Shown: positions 1 through 10,189, numbered from the stretch's first letter. The stretch: 64,000 bases of DNA from Hyphomicrobiales bacterium (GCA_930633495.1 CAKNFJ010000001.1:4239001-4303000), one strand, 5' to 3'. Program-made: numbers and translations. The notes: a model not told the origin generated them from the sequence alone.

Positions 1-2
1 TC

Positions 3-737
3 GGCCGCTTCATCGGCACCGGCCATGTGCTGGCGCGGCTGCTGGGCGGCAATCCCAAGGCGATGCTGGCAGCGTGCGACTTGGCCGAGCAGCGCGCGCT
101 CTACGACAAGCATCTCGCGCCGGTCTTCGAGCGCAAATTGGTCCGCTGGCTCGTGCGCCAGCCCGCCTCGCTCTACGGGCTCGGCATCCCGCCGGCGCAA
201 TACAAGGCGCTTGCCGCCGACGGGGAGGACGGCATTCTCGGTGCGCTGAAGCTGAGGCTGGAGCGCCTCGCCTGCGAATTCGACCTCAAGGACAACTACT
301 TCGCCCAGCAGGCCTTCGGGCGGCGCTATGGCGAGGGGCCGGATGCGGCCTTCCCGCCCTATCTTCAGCGGCAGCATTTCGCGGCGGTGAAGGAGCGTGC
401 CCCGGGCGTCTCCTATCGCCAGAGCGCGGTCACAGCTGTTCTGGAAGACCAGCCGGCCGAGAGCTGCGATGCCTATGTGCTGCTCGATGCGCAGGATTGG
501 ATGAATGACGCCGACCTCGCGGCACTGTGGTCGCAGATCACCCGCACGGCACGGCCGGGTGCTCGGGTAATCTTCCGCACCGCCGCCGACGAGCGCCTGC
601 TGCCAGGGCGGGTGCCGGCCGCGATCCTCGACCAATGGCATTATGAGGAAGAGAAGAGCCGCGCGCTCTGCCGGCAGGACCGCTCGGCGATCTATGGCGG
701 CTTCCACCTCTATGTCCTGAAGGGGCGGGGCCAATGA
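3..737 (+). CDS. btaA: BtaA, 3-amino-3-carboxypropyl transferase for betaine lipid (5' end outside window)
   Basis: The reading frame is open from the first bases, so the N-terminus lies upstream of the window. The visible ~244 residues match the C-terminal part of the DUF3419/BtaA family, which transfers the aminocarboxypropyl group of S-adenosylmethionine to diacylglycerol, the first step of diacylglyceryl-trimethylhomoserine synthesis. Family-like stretches include GRFIGTGHVLARLLGGNP near the visible start and DAYVLLDAQDWMND in the middle. The stop overlaps the start of the following methyltransferase (ATGA), as expected of a btaA-btaB operon. The assignment rests on recognised family sequence and on this pairing. 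Confidence 0.85.
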   Translation, partial: GRFIGTGHVLARLLGGNPKAMLAACDLAEQRALYDKHLAPVFERKLVRWLVRQPASLYGLGIPPAQYKALAADGEDGILGALKLRLERLACEFDLKDNYFAQQAFGRRYGEGPDAAFPPYLQRQHFAAVKERAPGVSYRQSAVTAVLEDQPAESCDAYVLLDAQDWMNDADLAALWSQITRTARPGARVIFRTAADERLLPGRVPAAILDQWHYEEEKSRALCRQDRSAIYGGFHLYVLKGRGQ

Positions 738-1411
738 ATGCGGCCGAGGCGCCGGCCGGCTCGGCCGCCGGGCTGATGGACCGGATTTATCGGCATCAGA
801 GACATATCTACGACGCCAGCCGGAAGTTCTACCTGCTCGGCCGCGACCAGCTCATCGACGGGCTGCAGCCACCCGCGGGCGGAACGGCGCTGGAGATCGG
901 CTGTGGTACCGGGCGCAACCTGATCCGGATCGCGCAGCGCTATCCGAATTGCGCCTGCTACGGGCTCGACGTTTCCAGCGAGATGCTGGCGACAGCGCGC
1001 GCCTCCGTCGCGCGGGCGGGCCTGGAGGATCGTATTCAGCTTGCCCGCGCGGACGCGACCGGCTTCGATCCGCAGGCTCTGTTCGGCCTCGCCGGCTTCG
1101 ATCGCATCGTCATATCCTATGCGCTGTCGATGATCCCGCCCTGGGAGGGTGTCGTCGCCGAGGCGCTGCGCCGCCTCGATGCGGGAGGCTCGCTGCATAT
1201 CGTCGATTTCGGCGACCAGAGCGGGTTGCCAGCGGCCTTCAAGGTGGCGCTGCGGCGCTGGCTTGCGCTGTTTCATGTTACACCGCGCGAGGATCTGCCG
1301 GGGACGGTGCGGATGCTCGCCAGTGCCGCGGGCGCGGACTACCGGGTCGCGGCGCCCTATCGCGGCTATGCGGTGCATGCCGTCGTGACGACGAGCCGCG
1401 CCGCGACGTAG
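734..1411 (+). CDS. btaB: BtaB, SAM-dependent N-methyltransferase of betaine lipid synthesis
   Basis: This 225-residue class I methyltransferase has the glycine-rich SAM-binding motif LEIGCGTGRN at about residues 53-62 and an acidic residue at the end of the second strand (YGLDVS). BtaB methylates diacylglyceryl-homoserine three times to give the betaine lipid, a phosphorus-free membrane lipid often made under phosphate limitation. It starts at the ATG overlapping the btaA stop, which suggests translational coupling. No regulatory site is visible because the operon start is outside the window. Confidence 0.85.
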   Translation: MNAAEAPAGSAAGLMDRIYRHQRHIYDASRKFYLLGRDQLIDGLQPPAGGTALEIGCGTGRNLIRIAQRYPNCACYGLDVSSEMLATARASVARAGLEDRIQLARADATGFDPQALFGLAGFDRIVISYALSMIPPWEGVVAEALRRLDAGGSLHIVDFGDQSGLPAAFKVALRRWLALFHVTPREDLPGTVRMLASAAGADYRVAAPYRGYAVHAVVTTSRAAT

Positions 1412-1432
1412 CGGCGGGGCGGGCGAGCCCTT

Positions 1433-2242
1433 ATGCTCGTGGCGATGGATGCCGCCGACGCCCCTTCAGACGCCAGCCGCTTCGAGGCCCTCCGCAACCG
1501 GCTGCGCCAGCTCTATCACGGTCGCACGCCGGCGGCGCTGCGCTTCCAGCTGATCACGACGGTCATCGACCTCTCGATCATCGCTTTCTTCATCCTGACG
1601 CCGCTGCTCAGGCACAAATCGGGTTTCCTCTGGATCGACTATTCGGTCGCGGTCATCATGATCGCCGAGATCGCGGCGCGGCTGCTGGCCTCGACGAACA
1701 TGCTCCGGCTGCTGCGGCAGCCGACCATGCTGCTCGACCTCTTCATCCTGCTGACGCTGCTGGCGCCGCAATGGCTGGAGAATTTCGGCTTCCTGCGCAT
1801 CCTGCGGCTGTGGTCGCTCTCGCATAAGGGCATCGTCTGGGCGCAGTTCCGCGAGACCCGTTTCCGCGAGTGGGAGAACGTCGTCCGGGCGCTGAGCAAC
1901 ATCGCGACGTTTCTCTTCGTGGTCACCGGCTTCGTCTACACCTTCTTCTTCCAGCAGGAGGGCGGGCTGGAGAGCTATGTCCAGGCGCTCTATTTCACGG
2001 TCGCGACCGTCACCACGACCGGATTCGGCGACGTGACGCTGCCGGGTGTCGCAGGCAAGCTGACCTCGATCGTGGTGATGATCGTCGGAATCACGCTGTT
2101 CGTGCGCCTGGCGCAGGCGCTCTTTCGCCCGAACAAGGTGCTGTTTCCCTGTCCCGAATGCGCGCTGCAGCGCCACGAGCCGGACGCCGTCTACTGCAAG
2201 GCCTGCGGCCACAAGCTGAAGATCCCGGACGACGAGGACTGA
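1433..2242 (+). CDS. Voltage-gated-like potassium channel with C-terminal zinc ribbon
   Basis: This is an integral membrane protein of 269 residues (265 if the second ATG at 1445 is used). Several hydrophobic helices are followed by a pore loop with the filter-like motif TTTGFGDV and a last helix, the layout of the Ion_trans_2 potassium channel family. The soluble C-terminus carries two CxxC pairs (CPEC and CKAC), a zinc-ribbon-like end. Ion selectivity is inferred from the filter only. The gene follows btaB by 21 bases on the same strand, but a functional link is not evident. Confidence 0.75.
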   Translation: MLVAMDAADAPSDASRFEALRNRLRQLYHGRTPAALRFQLITTVIDLSIIAFFILTPLLRHKSGFLWIDYSVAVIMIAEIAARLLASTNMLRLLRQPTMLLDLFILLTLLAPQWLENFGFLRILRLWSLSHKGIVWAQFRETRFREWENVVRALSNIATFLFVVTGFVYTFFFQQEGGLESYVQALYFTVATVTTTGFGDVTLPGVAGKLTSIVVMIVGITLFVRLAQALFRPNKVLFPCPECALQRHEPDAVYCKACGHKLKIPDDED

Positions 2243-2254
2243 CGGCCGCGCCGG

Positions 2255-2821
2255 TCAGTGCCGCGTTTCGGTCTCGGGCTCGCGCTCTTCCTCCGGGGCA
2301 TCGACCCGAATCGCCGATTTCTGCGGCATGCCGATGATGCGGCCGATCGTGGCCGGCAGCGGCATCATGCTGTGAGCCGCCTTCATCAGGGCGATGTTGG
2401 CGAGGATGTCGGCGGGGAAGGGCGTGACTTTGCGGTGGACCATGTCGACATGCAGCGACAGGTTCTCGCTGGTCGCTGCGAGCCAGCCCTCATGGGCGTG
2501 CCGCATCTCGAGATAGTAGTGCAGGCGCTTGTCGTCGAAGCCGATCAACTGCGCGGTGACGCGGACGAGATCGCCCTCGGTCAGCTCGCGCTTGTAGAGG
2601 ATGTGGCATTCGGCGGTGAAGGTGGAGGCGTGCCGGGTCTCGACATAGTCCCGCGTCAGCCCAACGAGCGAGAAGACTTCGTCCACCGCCCGGTCGAACA
2701 GCACATGATAATACGCCATATTGAGATGGCCGTTATAGTCGATCCAATGCGGTTCGACCCGCATGGCCGACGAGACGAACGGCGCGAAGAACAGCGCCGG
2801 AGCTCGCATGTCCTGCGTCAT
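2255..2821 (-). CDS. Hotdog-fold acyl-CoA thioesterase
   Basis: The 188-residue protein has the 4HBT hotdog signature DYNGHLNMAYY near residue 29, where the Asp-Tyr-Asn-Gly-His core resembles active sites of YbgC/FcbC-type thioesterases. It probably hydrolyses a short or medium acyl-CoA. Similar domains are found fused to or beside carnitine dehydrogenases, but no such partner is present here. It is convergent with the upstream channel gene. The substrate is unknown. Confidence 0.7.
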   Translation of the reverse strand: MTQDMRAPALFFAPFVSSAMRVEPHWIDYNGHLNMAYYHVLFDRAVDEVFSLVGLTRDYVETRHASTFTAECHILYKRELTEGDLVRVTAQLIGFDDKRLHYYLEMRHAHEGWLAATSENLSLHVDMVHRKVTPFPADILANIALMKAAHSMMPLPATIGRIIGMPQKSAIRVDAPEEEREPETETRH

Positions 2822-2962
2822 GGTCGTGGTCCCTGTTCGGCGTCTTGCTCAATGGCCGGTCGCATTATTGCCGCTGCCAATCCCTGCATCGCATGCTCTA
2901 ATATGCAGCGATCCGGCAAGTTGAGGACCGACACCACCGCGTATTGGTTCCCTTGAAATTGA

Positions 2963-4411
2963 GTGTTGACGATGAGCCTGCCTGCTGACGCCCCTCTTGA
3001 CAACCCTGTTTTTCCAGCGGCGCTGCCGCCGACGCCTGAGTCGATCTCCGCCGTGACGCGAGCGCTGGCGGCGCGCTTCGGCAACAGGCTCGTTACCAGC
3101 CTCGCCGTGCGCCAGCAGCACGGGCACACCCTGACCTGGATTCCGAACCAGCCGCCGGATGCGGTGGTCTTTCCGCAGAGCACGGAAGAGGTGTCCGAGA
3201 TCGTCAGGCTCTGCGCGGCGCATGGAGTTCCGGTCATCGCCTTCGGCACCGGAACCTCGCTGGAAGGCCATGTCAACGCGGCCTTTGGCGGCGTTTGCAT
3301 CGACATGTCGCAGATGAAGCGGATCATCGCCGTTCATGCGGAAGACCTCGACGTTGTGGTCGAGGCCGGCGTGACGCGCAAGGAACTCAACGAGCATCTG
3401 CGCGACCAGGGCCTGATGTTCCCGATCGATCCGGGCGCCGACGCCTCGATCGGCGGCATGGCGGCGACGCGGGCCTCCGGCACCAATGCCGTCCGCTATG
3501 GGACGATGAAAGACAATGTGCTGGCGCTGACGGCGGTGATGGCCGACGGCTCCATCGTCAAGACCTCGACCCGCGCCCGCAAGACCTCCGCCGGCTATGA
3601 TCTGACCCGTCTGCTCGTCGGTTCCGAGGGCACGCTCGGCATCATCACCGAAGTGACGCTGAAGCTGCATGGCATCCCGGAGGCGATCGCCGCCGGCGTC
3701 TGCCCCTTCCCCTCGGTGAAGGCCGCCTGCGACGCGACGATCCTGACCATCCAGACCGGGCTTCCGGTGGCGCGCATCGAATTGCTCGACGACGTGATGA
3801 TCCGCGGCGTCAACCTCCACGCCAAGCTCGGGCTGCCCGAGACGACGATGCTGTTCGTCGAGTTCCATGGCACCGAGGCCGGCGTCGCCGAGCAGTCCGA
3901 GCGCTTCGGCGAGATCGCAGCCGAATTCGGCGGCGGCCCGTTCGAATGGGCGACCAAGGCCGAGGACCGCTCGAAGCTCTGGCAGGCCCGTCATGATGCC
4001 TATTGGGCGGCGAAGGCGCTGCGCCCCGGTTTCGATTCGGTGGCGACCGACGTCTGCGTGCCGATCTCGCGGCTGGCCGAATGCGTCGAGGAGACGAAGC
4101 GCGATATCGAGGAATCCGGGCTGATCGCGCCGATCGCCGGCCATGTCGGCGACGGCAATTTCCACACCCAGCCCCTCGTCGATCTCGACGACAAGGCCGA
4201 GGTCGAGCGGGCGCAGGCCTTCATCGACCGGCTGGTGAAGCGGGCGCTCGCCATGGGCGGCACCTGCACGGGCGAGCACGGCGTCGGGCAGAAGAAGATG
4301 AAGTATCTCGAGCAGGAGCACGGGGCGGAAGCGCTGGCGGTGATGCGGACGCTGAAGCGCGCGCTCGACCCGCAGAACATCCTCAATCCGGGAAAAATCA
4401 TCGTCCTGTGA
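2963..4411 (+). CDS. FAD-linked oxidase of the D-lactate dehydrogenase (cytochrome)/GlcD type
   Basis: The ~480-residue protein has an N-terminal PCMH-type FAD-binding domain (PQSTEEVSEIV, then AFGTGTSLEGH) and a C-terminal FAD-oxidase domain ending in GEHGVGQKKMKYL, a typical D-lactate dehydrogenase/glycolate oxidase GlcD signature. It probably oxidises a D-2-hydroxy acid and passes electrons to a cytochrome or quinone. The frame starts at a GTG; an ATG nine bases further in (2972) is an equally good start. D-lactate versus glycolate cannot be told from sequence. Confidence 0.8.
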   Translation: MLTMSLPADAPLDNPVFPAALPPTPESISAVTRALAARFGNRLVTSLAVRQQHGHTLTWIPNQPPDAVVFPQSTEEVSEIVRLCAAHGVPVIAFGTGTSLEGHVNAAFGGVCIDMSQMKRIIAVHAEDLDVVVEAGVTRKELNEHLRDQGLMFPIDPGADASIGGMAATRASGTNAVRYGTMKDNVLALTAVMADGSIVKTSTRARKTSAGYDLTRLLVGSEGTLGIITEVTLKLHGIPEAIAAGVCPFPSVKAACDATILTIQTGLPVARIELLDDVMIRGVNLHAKLGLPETTMLFVEFHGTEAGVAEQSERFGEIAAEFGGGPFEWATKAEDRSKLWQARHDAYWAAKALRPGFDSVATDVCVPISRLAECVEETKRDIEESGLIAPIAGHVGDGNFHTQPLVDLDDKAEVERAQAFIDRLVKRALAMGGTCTGEHGVGQKKMKYLEQEHGAEALAVMRTLKRALDPQNILNPGKIIVL

Positions 4412-4526
4412 CATCGGCGCGGCTTGCGCTGGTGCCACCCTTCGCGAAAATGTCGCGATCCTGCCGCGACTTGCCGGCAAGATGGCGCGGGCTCCGGTGC
4501 TGGCCGTCTTCGCGATGGAACAGACC

Positions 4527-4623
4527 CGTCATTCCGGACAAGCCGCCTTTGGCGGCGCCGATCCGGAATCCATCGAGGGGCGGCGCGCTCTATGATGGAT
4601 TCCGGGTCAAGCCCGGAATGACG
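4527..4623. repeat. REP-like imperfect inverted repeat
   Basis: Two arms face each other: CGTCATTCCGGACAAGCC and GATCCGGAATCCATC on the left, and GATGGATTCCGGG then CCCGGAATGACG on the right. Such dispersed intergenic palindromes of the CATTCCGG type are common in Hyphomicrobiales chromosomes. It lies between the oxidase gene and the asmA-like gene and could form a hairpin in the transcript. Confidence 0.65.
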
Positions 4624-4701
4624 GCGTGGTTCGGTCGCGGGGCTGGGAAGGGCCGGAAGCCGGGGTGACTCCACCGTGGCGACAGGGACAGAAAGCGGAC
4701 G

Positions 4702-7700
4702 TTGCGTGAAAGCCTGACAGTTCTGGCGGGCCTGCTGGTGCTGGCGCTGCTGGCGGCCCTGATCGGCCCCGGCTTCGTCGACTGGCGCGCCTATCGGCCC
4801 CAGATCGAGGCCAGGCTGAGCGAGGCGCTGGGCGTCGAGACGCAGGTCGGCGGTGCCATCGGGCTGAGCCTGCTGCCGTCGCCACGCATCTCCCTCGAAC
4901 ATGTGCGAATCGGCAGCGGGGACGGAGCGTCGACCGCGGCGACGGTCGAGCGCGCAACGGTCGAGCTGGCGCTGGCCGCGCTGGCGCGGGGGGAGTTCCG
5001 TTTTTCCGAGGCAGAGATCGACGGCGCCACGGTTTCGCTTGCCGTCGATGAGGCCGGCGCGATCCGGTTGCCGGCATGGGCAGGCAAGGGCCTGCCCGCC
5101 GAGGCACGGCTCGACCGGCTGCGAATCAGCCGTTCCGCCCTGGTCTGGCGCGAGCCGGGCAAGCCGGCCGTCGCGATCTCGCCGATCGCCGCCGAGGTTT
5201 CCGCCGTCAGCTTCGCCGGGCCCTGGCGTTTCGAGGGCGAGGTGGCCGGCGCGTCGCTGCGCGTGACCACGGGCGAGCTGGAAGAGGATGGCCGCCTGCG
5301 CATGAAGGCCTTCCTGACCGGCGAGGACCTTCAGCTCAATTTCGATGGCGCGCTGATGGTGCCTGTCGCGCAGGGCCGTGTCGGCATGGCGCTCGACGGT
5401 GCCTTCAGCCTGTCGCCGGGTGGGGCGGTGGCGCTCTCCGGGAAAGTCAGGGGCGGCAGCCGGCAGCTCGATCTCGCAGGCCTGACGCTCGATCTCGCGG
5501 GAGGTGCCGCGAAGCTGGAAGGCGAGGGACAGTATCTTCCGGGAATGCGGACGGGCGCGCTGGCCTTGCGGGCGCGCCGCCTCGATGCCGATGCGCTGGT
5601 GGCCGCGCTTGGGGAGCGACAAGGTTTCGAGCGGGCCTTGCAGGGCGTGCCCGGCGTGCTCGATATCGGGCTCGACCTCGACCAGGTCATTTGGCGCGGC
5701 GAGGATGTTTCCGCCTTCGCCCTGCGCGGGCGCCTGCATGGCGAGGGCCTGAGCGATGCGTCCGCATCGATGCGCATCGCGGGCGCGCTGCTCGGGGCTA
5801 GCGGCGATCTCGGCCCGGACGGGGCCTCGGGCCGGATCAATCTCAAGGCCGAGGATGCGCGGCGGGTCGCGCTGGTGCTGGCGCGCGCCGGCCTCGATCC
5901 GTCCCTGGCCGATTTCATTGCCCAGCTCGGTCGCATCGATGCCGATGCGAGCGGTTCCTGGGGAGGTGGTCGCGCCGCCTTTCAGCGCTTGCTGGTCGCC
6001 GGTTCCTCAGGCCTGCGGCTCGACGCGTCCGGGGAAATCGGGCCGAACCGGATCGCGGCCAAGGCAACGGTCAACGGGCTTGCGCTCGACGGTTTGCCGC
6101 CCGGGACGAGCCTGGCCGGCCTGTTCCGGCAGCAGGACATTGCGCTCGATCTCACGCTTGCCGATGCGCGCTTCCGCAACGTGCCGCCGGGATCGGCCCG
6201 CCTCGATATCCGCCGGGAGGGCGATGTCTGGCGGCTGAGCCGGCTTTCCGTCGACGGTTTTGGCGGCGTCAACGTCACCGGGGCGGGGTCGCTGCTGGCC
6301 GAGGGCGGCGAGATTTCCGGACGGGTTCGCGCCCCGCGCGTCGAGACGCTGACCGCGCTTGCCGGGCCGCTGCTGCCCGAGGCGGTCGTGCAGGCCCTGC
6401 TGCGCGTCAGCGACGGGCTTGCGCGGCTGGATACTGGCGTGCGCCTGACGCGGGCGGCCTCCGGAGAGACGGCCCTGACGGCCGAAGGCATGGCAGCGGC
6501 GGGGCGGCTGACGATCAATGGCCTGCTCGACCGCGCCGGAAACTGGAACCGGGCCACGCTGGGATTCGAGCTGGCGGATCGACGCCAGGCTTTCGCCGCG
6601 CTCGGCCTGCCCGCGCCGATGCAGGGTGGGGTCGGCCGGCTCTCGCTCGAACTCGGACAGGGCCGGGCCGTCGGCTCGCTGGCGGGGCCGGGGCTTTCGG
6701 TCGTCGTGGAGCAGGGCGCTGGCCGGCCGCAGGTTTCGATGCAGGCCGAGGCGCCGGGGCAGATCCTGCCCGAAGGCGTCGCAAGGCTTCTGCCCGACGG
6801 CGTACTGGATGCGCATGCGCAGCTGGAGGTGACGGGCGAAGCGGTCAGGCTCGACGGCATCGCGGCCAATCTTGCGGGCGCGGCTGCAAGCGGTTCGCTC
6901 ACCCTGCCGCGAGAGGGGCGGTATACGGGCCAGTTCGCGATTCCTGCCGCGGATCTGCGGCGGCTGATGGCGGCTTCGCTGGGAGCGGCGCCAGCGGTGG
7001 CCGGATCGCTCTGGTCCACGACCCGTTTCGGGCGAGTGGCCGGATTGCCGGACGTCGAATTCGCGATCAAGGCGGGTTCCCTGACCGTCTTCGACGGAGC
7101 GGCGATCCGCGATGCGAGCTTCGTGCTGCGCTCGGATCAGGACGGGTTGCGGATCGACGACATCCGGGGAGCCTATGGCGGCGGACAGGTGGCAGGCCGG
7201 CTCGGCCTGCGCCGCGATGGCGGGCTCGCGCAGCTCAATGGGCGGTTGAGCCTGCTGGCGGTCGATATGGCCGAGCTGACAAAGGGCGCTGTCGGCGGCA
7301 AGGCTTCAGGGCAGGTCGAGTTCGGCGGTTCGGGCGAGACGCCGGCGCGCCTGATCGCGGGCTTGAGCGGAGCCGGCAGCCTGTCGCTGACGGGTGTGCG
7401 CCTCGCACGCTTCGATCCCACCGCCTATGCGCGCATCATCGCCAATACCGGGGAGGACGCGTCGGAGAGCGATACCGCGCGGCTGCAGGACCGGCTGACC
7501 GAGGCGCTGGATCGCGATGGCTGGGCACTGGGCGACGTCTCCCTGCCCTTCACGCTGGCCGGCGGGCTGATCCGGCTTCAGCCCTTCAATTTCGAGCGTA
7601 ATGGCCTGCGCGCGGAGGTGAGCGGCATCGTCGATCTGCGGGCGCTGACTGCCGACCTCAGGCTCGGCCTGAAGCCGCTCGGGGCCTTGCCGAAGGGCTG

Positions 7701-8268
7701 GCCCGGCGATGCGCCGCAGATCGGCATGGCATGGCGCGGCCCGCTATCCGGCCTGCGGCGCGAGAGCGATGTCAGCGCCTTGTCGAACACGGTCGCCGCG
7801 CGGGCTCTCGCACGCGAGATCGAACGGGTCGAGGCCTTTGAGGCGGATGCCCGCGAGCGCGCGATGCATGCGCGTCGCCTGCGGGCCGAACGCGAGACGC
7901 GCGAGAACGAGCGCAAGCTCGCCGAGTTCCTGAAGGCGCAGGAAGAAGCCCGCATCGGCGAGGAGAAGCGTCAGGAGGAGGCGCGGCGTATCGAGGAGCA
8001 GCGTCGGCTGGCCGAGGAAAAGCGGGCGGAGGAGGTGCGCCGCGTGGAGCAACTGCGCGCGGAGCTGGAGGCGCGCAGGCGGGCCGAGGCGGAGGAGCGT
8101 TCCCGCGCGGCGGCCGAGCGGGCGGCCGTGCCGACCTCCGCGCCATTGCCGCCGTTGCCCGGCCCGCTCATCCTGCCGGGCTCGCCGCGCAACAGTTCCC
8201 CGCCGGGGGCCGTCCAGCCAACGGCGCCGCCGCTGCAGATCCTGCCGGAAGCTCAGCCGCGCAACTGA
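4702..8268 (+). CDS. AsmA-family envelope protein
   Basis: This is a large protein (1188 residues) with an N-terminal signal anchor (LTVLAGLLVLALLAALIGPGFVDW), a long repetitive beta-rich body of the AsmA/DUF3971 type, and near the C-terminus the AsmA_2 region. The last ~150 residues are a charged coiled coil rich in Glu, Arg and Ala followed by a proline-rich tail. AsmA-like proteins are inner-membrane-anchored and are thought to form bridges for lipid traffic to the outer membrane. The start is a TTG codon. The coiled-coil tail is an addition to the basic family architecture. Confidence 0.8.
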   Translation: MRESLTVLAGLLVLALLAALIGPGFVDWRAYRPQIEARLSEALGVETQVGGAIGLSLLPSPRISLEHVRIGSGDGASTAATVERATVELALAALARGEFRFSEAEIDGATVSLAVDEAGAIRLPAWAGKGLPAEARLDRLRISRSALVWREPGKPAVAISPIAAEVSAVSFAGPWRFEGEVAGASLRVTTGELEEDGRLRMKAFLTGEDLQLNFDGALMVPVAQGRVGMALDGAFSLSPGGAVALSGKVRGGSRQLDLAGLTLDLAGGAAKLEGEGQYLPGMRTGALALRARRLDADALVAALGERQGFERALQGVPGVLDIGLDLDQVIWRGEDVSAFALRGRLHGEGLSDASASMRIAGALLGASGDLGPDGASGRINLKAEDARRVALVLARAGLDPSLADFIAQLGRIDADASGSWGGGRAAFQRLLVAGSSGLRLDASGEIGPNRIAAKATVNGLALDGLPPGTSLAGLFRQQDIALDLTLADARFRNVPPGSARLDIRREGDVWRLSRLSVDGFGGVNVTGAGSLLAEGGEISGRVRAPRVETLTALAGPLLPEAVVQALLRVSDGLARLDTGVRLTRAASGETALTAEGMAAAGRLTINGLLDRAGNWNRATLGFELADRRQAFAALGLPAPMQGGVGRLSLELGQGRAVGSLAGPGLSVVVEQGAGRPQVSMQAEAPGQILPEGVARLLPDGVLDAHAQLEVTGEAVRLDGIAANLAGAAASGSLTLPREGRYTGQFAIPAADLRRLMAASLGAAPAVAGSLWSTTRFGRVAGLPDVEFAIKAGSLTVFDGAAIRDASFVLRSDQDGLRIDDIRGAYGGGQVAGRLGLRRDGGLAQLNGRLSLLAVDMAELTKGAVGGKASGQVEFGGSGETPARLIAGLSGAGSLSLTGVRLARFDPTAYARIIANTGEDASESDTARLQDRLTEALDRDGWALGDVSLPFTLAGGLIRLQPFNFERNGLRAEVSGIVDLRALTADLRLGLKPLGALPKGWPGDAPQIGMAWRGPLSGLRRESDVSALSNTVAARALAREIERVEAFEADARERAMHARRLRAERETRENERKLAEFLKAQEEARIGEEKRQEEARRIEEQRRLAEEKRAEEVRRVEQLRAELEARRRAEAEERSRAAAERAAVPTSAPLPPLPGPLILPGSPRNSSPPGAVQPTAPPLQILPEAQPRN

Positions 8269-8328
8269 GAACTTGATTCAAGCGCTTGCCGCCTTGATTC
8301 CGGTTGTCCTTTCAAGGGGCTGAAAAGA

Positions 8329-8571
8329 TTATGCTTCCGGATCGTCCGGGCGGGCGGTGGCGAGCCGCTTGTAATAGGCGAGGGCATGCAGGCGCAGGGC
8401 TGAAGAGAGGTTGAGTTCGCCTCGGCCGGAATCAACCTCGGCGACCAGGGCGGAGACCGGCTGGCCCCCGGCGGCCGCAATCTCCTTGAGCGCTTCCCAG
8501 AAGGCCTCCTCCAGCGAGATGCTGGTGCGGTGGCCTGCGATGCTGAGCGAGCGCTTGCGCTCGGAACTCAT
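8329..8571 (-). CDS. Ribbon-helix-helix domain protein
   Basis: This small protein of 80 residues has RSLSIAGHRTSISLEEAFWEALKEIA, which fits a ribbon-helix-helix fold (short strand then two helices). The family sits beside fumC in many alphaproteobacteria and is presumed to bind DNA. Its start overlaps the end of the DUF4169 gene by four bases, so the two are probably cotranscribed after fumC. No toxin partner is visible. Confidence 0.7.
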   Translation of the reverse strand: MSSERKRSLSIAGHRTSISLEEAFWEALKEIAAAGGQPVSALVAEVDSGRGELNLSSALRLHALAYYKRLATARPDDPEA

Positions 8572-8768
8572 GCCGGATCCGGCTCCTCGCCATCGCGGGC
8601 GAGGCGGTGTCCGTCGATATGGCGCGCCGCCTTGTCACGCTCGGCCTCGGTGAGGCTGCGTTCCGCCTTGGTCCGGCCGAAGCTGATGCGGTTCTGCTCG
8701 GCTGTCCTGTCCGCCTCGGCACGCGCCTTCTGCTTGCGGGCACGACGCAGGTTGATGATCTCGGCCAT
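8568..8768 (-). CDS. DUF4169 family protein
   Basis: This 66-residue, highly charged protein begins MAEIINLRRARKQKAR and matches the small alphaproteobacterial DUF4169 family of unknown function. It lies 14 bases downstream of fumC and overlaps the ribbon-helix-helix gene. The start is the ATG whose complement is at 8766-8768; longer upstream readings in this frame run through fumC and are not real. Confidence 0.7.
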   Translation of the reverse strand: MAEIINLRRARKQKARAEADRTAEQNRISFGRTKAERSLTEAERDKAARHIDGHRLARDGEEPDPA

Positions 8769-8782
8769 CGCGCGGCGACCCG

Positions 8783-10177
8783 TCAGGCTGGGCCGAGCAT
8801 CTGCTCGGGCTTGACGGTCTTGTCGAAGAGATCGGCGGCGACGCCGGCCCGCAGCGCTTCCTCGCGCAGCGTGGTGCCGTTGTGATGCGCGGCCTTGGCG
8901 ATGCTCGCGGCCTTGTCGTAGCCGATCGCCGGGGCCAGCGCCGTGACCAGCATGAGTGAACGCGACAGCAGCTCCTTGAGCTGGGTTTCGTTCGCCTCGA
9001 TGCCTTCGACGCAATTGGTCCGGAAGCTCTCGGCTGCGTCCGCCAGAAGCCGCACGGACTGCAGGAACGCAGCGCCGATCACCGGCTTGAAGACGTTCAG
9101 CTCGAAATGGCCCTGGCTGGCGGCAAAGCCGATCGTCGCCTGGTTGCCGTGTACCTGGGTCGCCACCATGGTCAGCGCCTCGGCCTGGGTCGGGTTGACC
9201 TTGCCGGGCATGATCGAAGAGCCGGGCTCGTTCTCGGGCAGGCTGATCTCGCCGAGGCCAGAGCGCGGACCGGAGCCCATCAGACGGATGTCGTTGGCGA
9301 TCTTGAACAGGTCGGAGGCGAGTGCCGCCAGGGCGCCGTGAGCTGCAGCAAGAGCGCCGTGGCTCGCGAGCGCCTCGAACTTGTTCTCGGCCGTGCGGAA
9401 GGGCAGGCCGGTCAGCGTCGCGACCTCCTTGGCGAAGAGCACCGCGAAGTCGGGATGCGTGTTCAGCCCGGTCCCGACGGCGGTGCCGCCTTGCGCCAGA
9501 GCGTAGAGCCCGCCAAGCGCGGCCTCGATCCGGCCGATGCCGAGATGAAGCTGCGTCGCATAGCCTGAGAATTCCTGGCCGAGCGTGACGGGCGTGGCAT
9601 CCTGTAGATGGGTGCGGCCGATCTTGACGAGATGCTTGAAGGCATTCGCCTTGGCGTTCAGCGCCTTTTCGAGATTGCGCAGCGCCGGCAGCAGCCTGCG
9701 GCTGATCTCGAGCACGGCGGCAATATGCATCGCCGTGGGGAAGGAGTCGTTCGAGGACTGGCCGCGATTGACGTGGTCGTTGGGGTGGACGGGGCTCTTG
9801 GCGCCGAGGCCGCCGCCGAGCAGCTCGTTGGCCCGGTTCGCCAGCACCTCGTTGGCGTTCATGTTGGATTGGGTGCCGGAGCCGGTTTGCCAGATCACCA
9901 GCGGGAAATGGCTGTCGAACTTGCCGGTGAGCGCCTCGTCGGCCGCCTGGCCGATGGCGCCGGCAACGCGCTGGTCGAGCAGGCCGAGCTTGGCATTGAC
10001 GTGAGCAGCGGCCTTCTTGACCAGCACGAGGGCGTGGATCAGGGGCAGCGGCATGCGCTCGCGTTCGCCGCCGATGCGGAAGTTTTCGAGCGAGCGCTGC
10101 GTCTGGGCGCCCCAATAGCGATCCGCGGGCACCGCGATAGGGCCGAAGGAATCGGTTTCGGTGCGCGTCTCGGTCAT
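8783..10177 (-). CDS. fumC: Class II fumarate hydratase
   Basis: The 464-residue fumarase C (fumarate to L-malate, TCA cycle) carries the signature [11 protein letters not shown], with the flexible-loop serine, and the substrate-binding region [10 protein letters not shown]. Length matches the family. It is followed by the DUF4169 and ribbon-helix-helix genes and preceded by sspB with a 12-base gap, so these four may form one operon. Confidence 0.95.
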   Translation of the reverse strand: MTETRTETDSFGPIAVPADRYWGAQTQRSLENFRIGGERERMPLPLIHALVLVKKAAAHVNAKLGLLDQRVAGAIGQAADEALTGKFDSHFPLVIWQTGSGTQSNMNANEVLANRANELLGGGLGAKSPVHPNDHVNRGQSSNDSFPTAMHIAAVLEISRRLLPALRNLEKALNAKANAFKHLVKIGRTHLQDATPVTLGQEFSGYATQLHLGIGRIEAALGGLYALAQGGTAVGTGLNTHPDFAVLFAKEVATLTGLPFRTAENKFEALASHGALAAAHGALAALASDLFKIANDIRLMGSGPRSGLGEISLPENEPGSSIMPGKVNPTQAEALTMVATQVHGNQATIGFAASQGHFELNVFKPVIGAAFLQSVRLLADAAESFRTNCVEGIEANETQLKELLSRSLMLVTALAPAIGYDKAASIAKAAHHNGTTLREEALRAGVAADLFDKTVKPEQMLGPA

Positions 10178-10189
10178 GGGATCGGTCCG

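Noticed and set aside
8568..10115. 515-codon minus-strand frame covering fumC in another frame
   Set aside because: Only its last 66 codons (DUF4169) are real; the rest is the out-of-frame reading of fumC.
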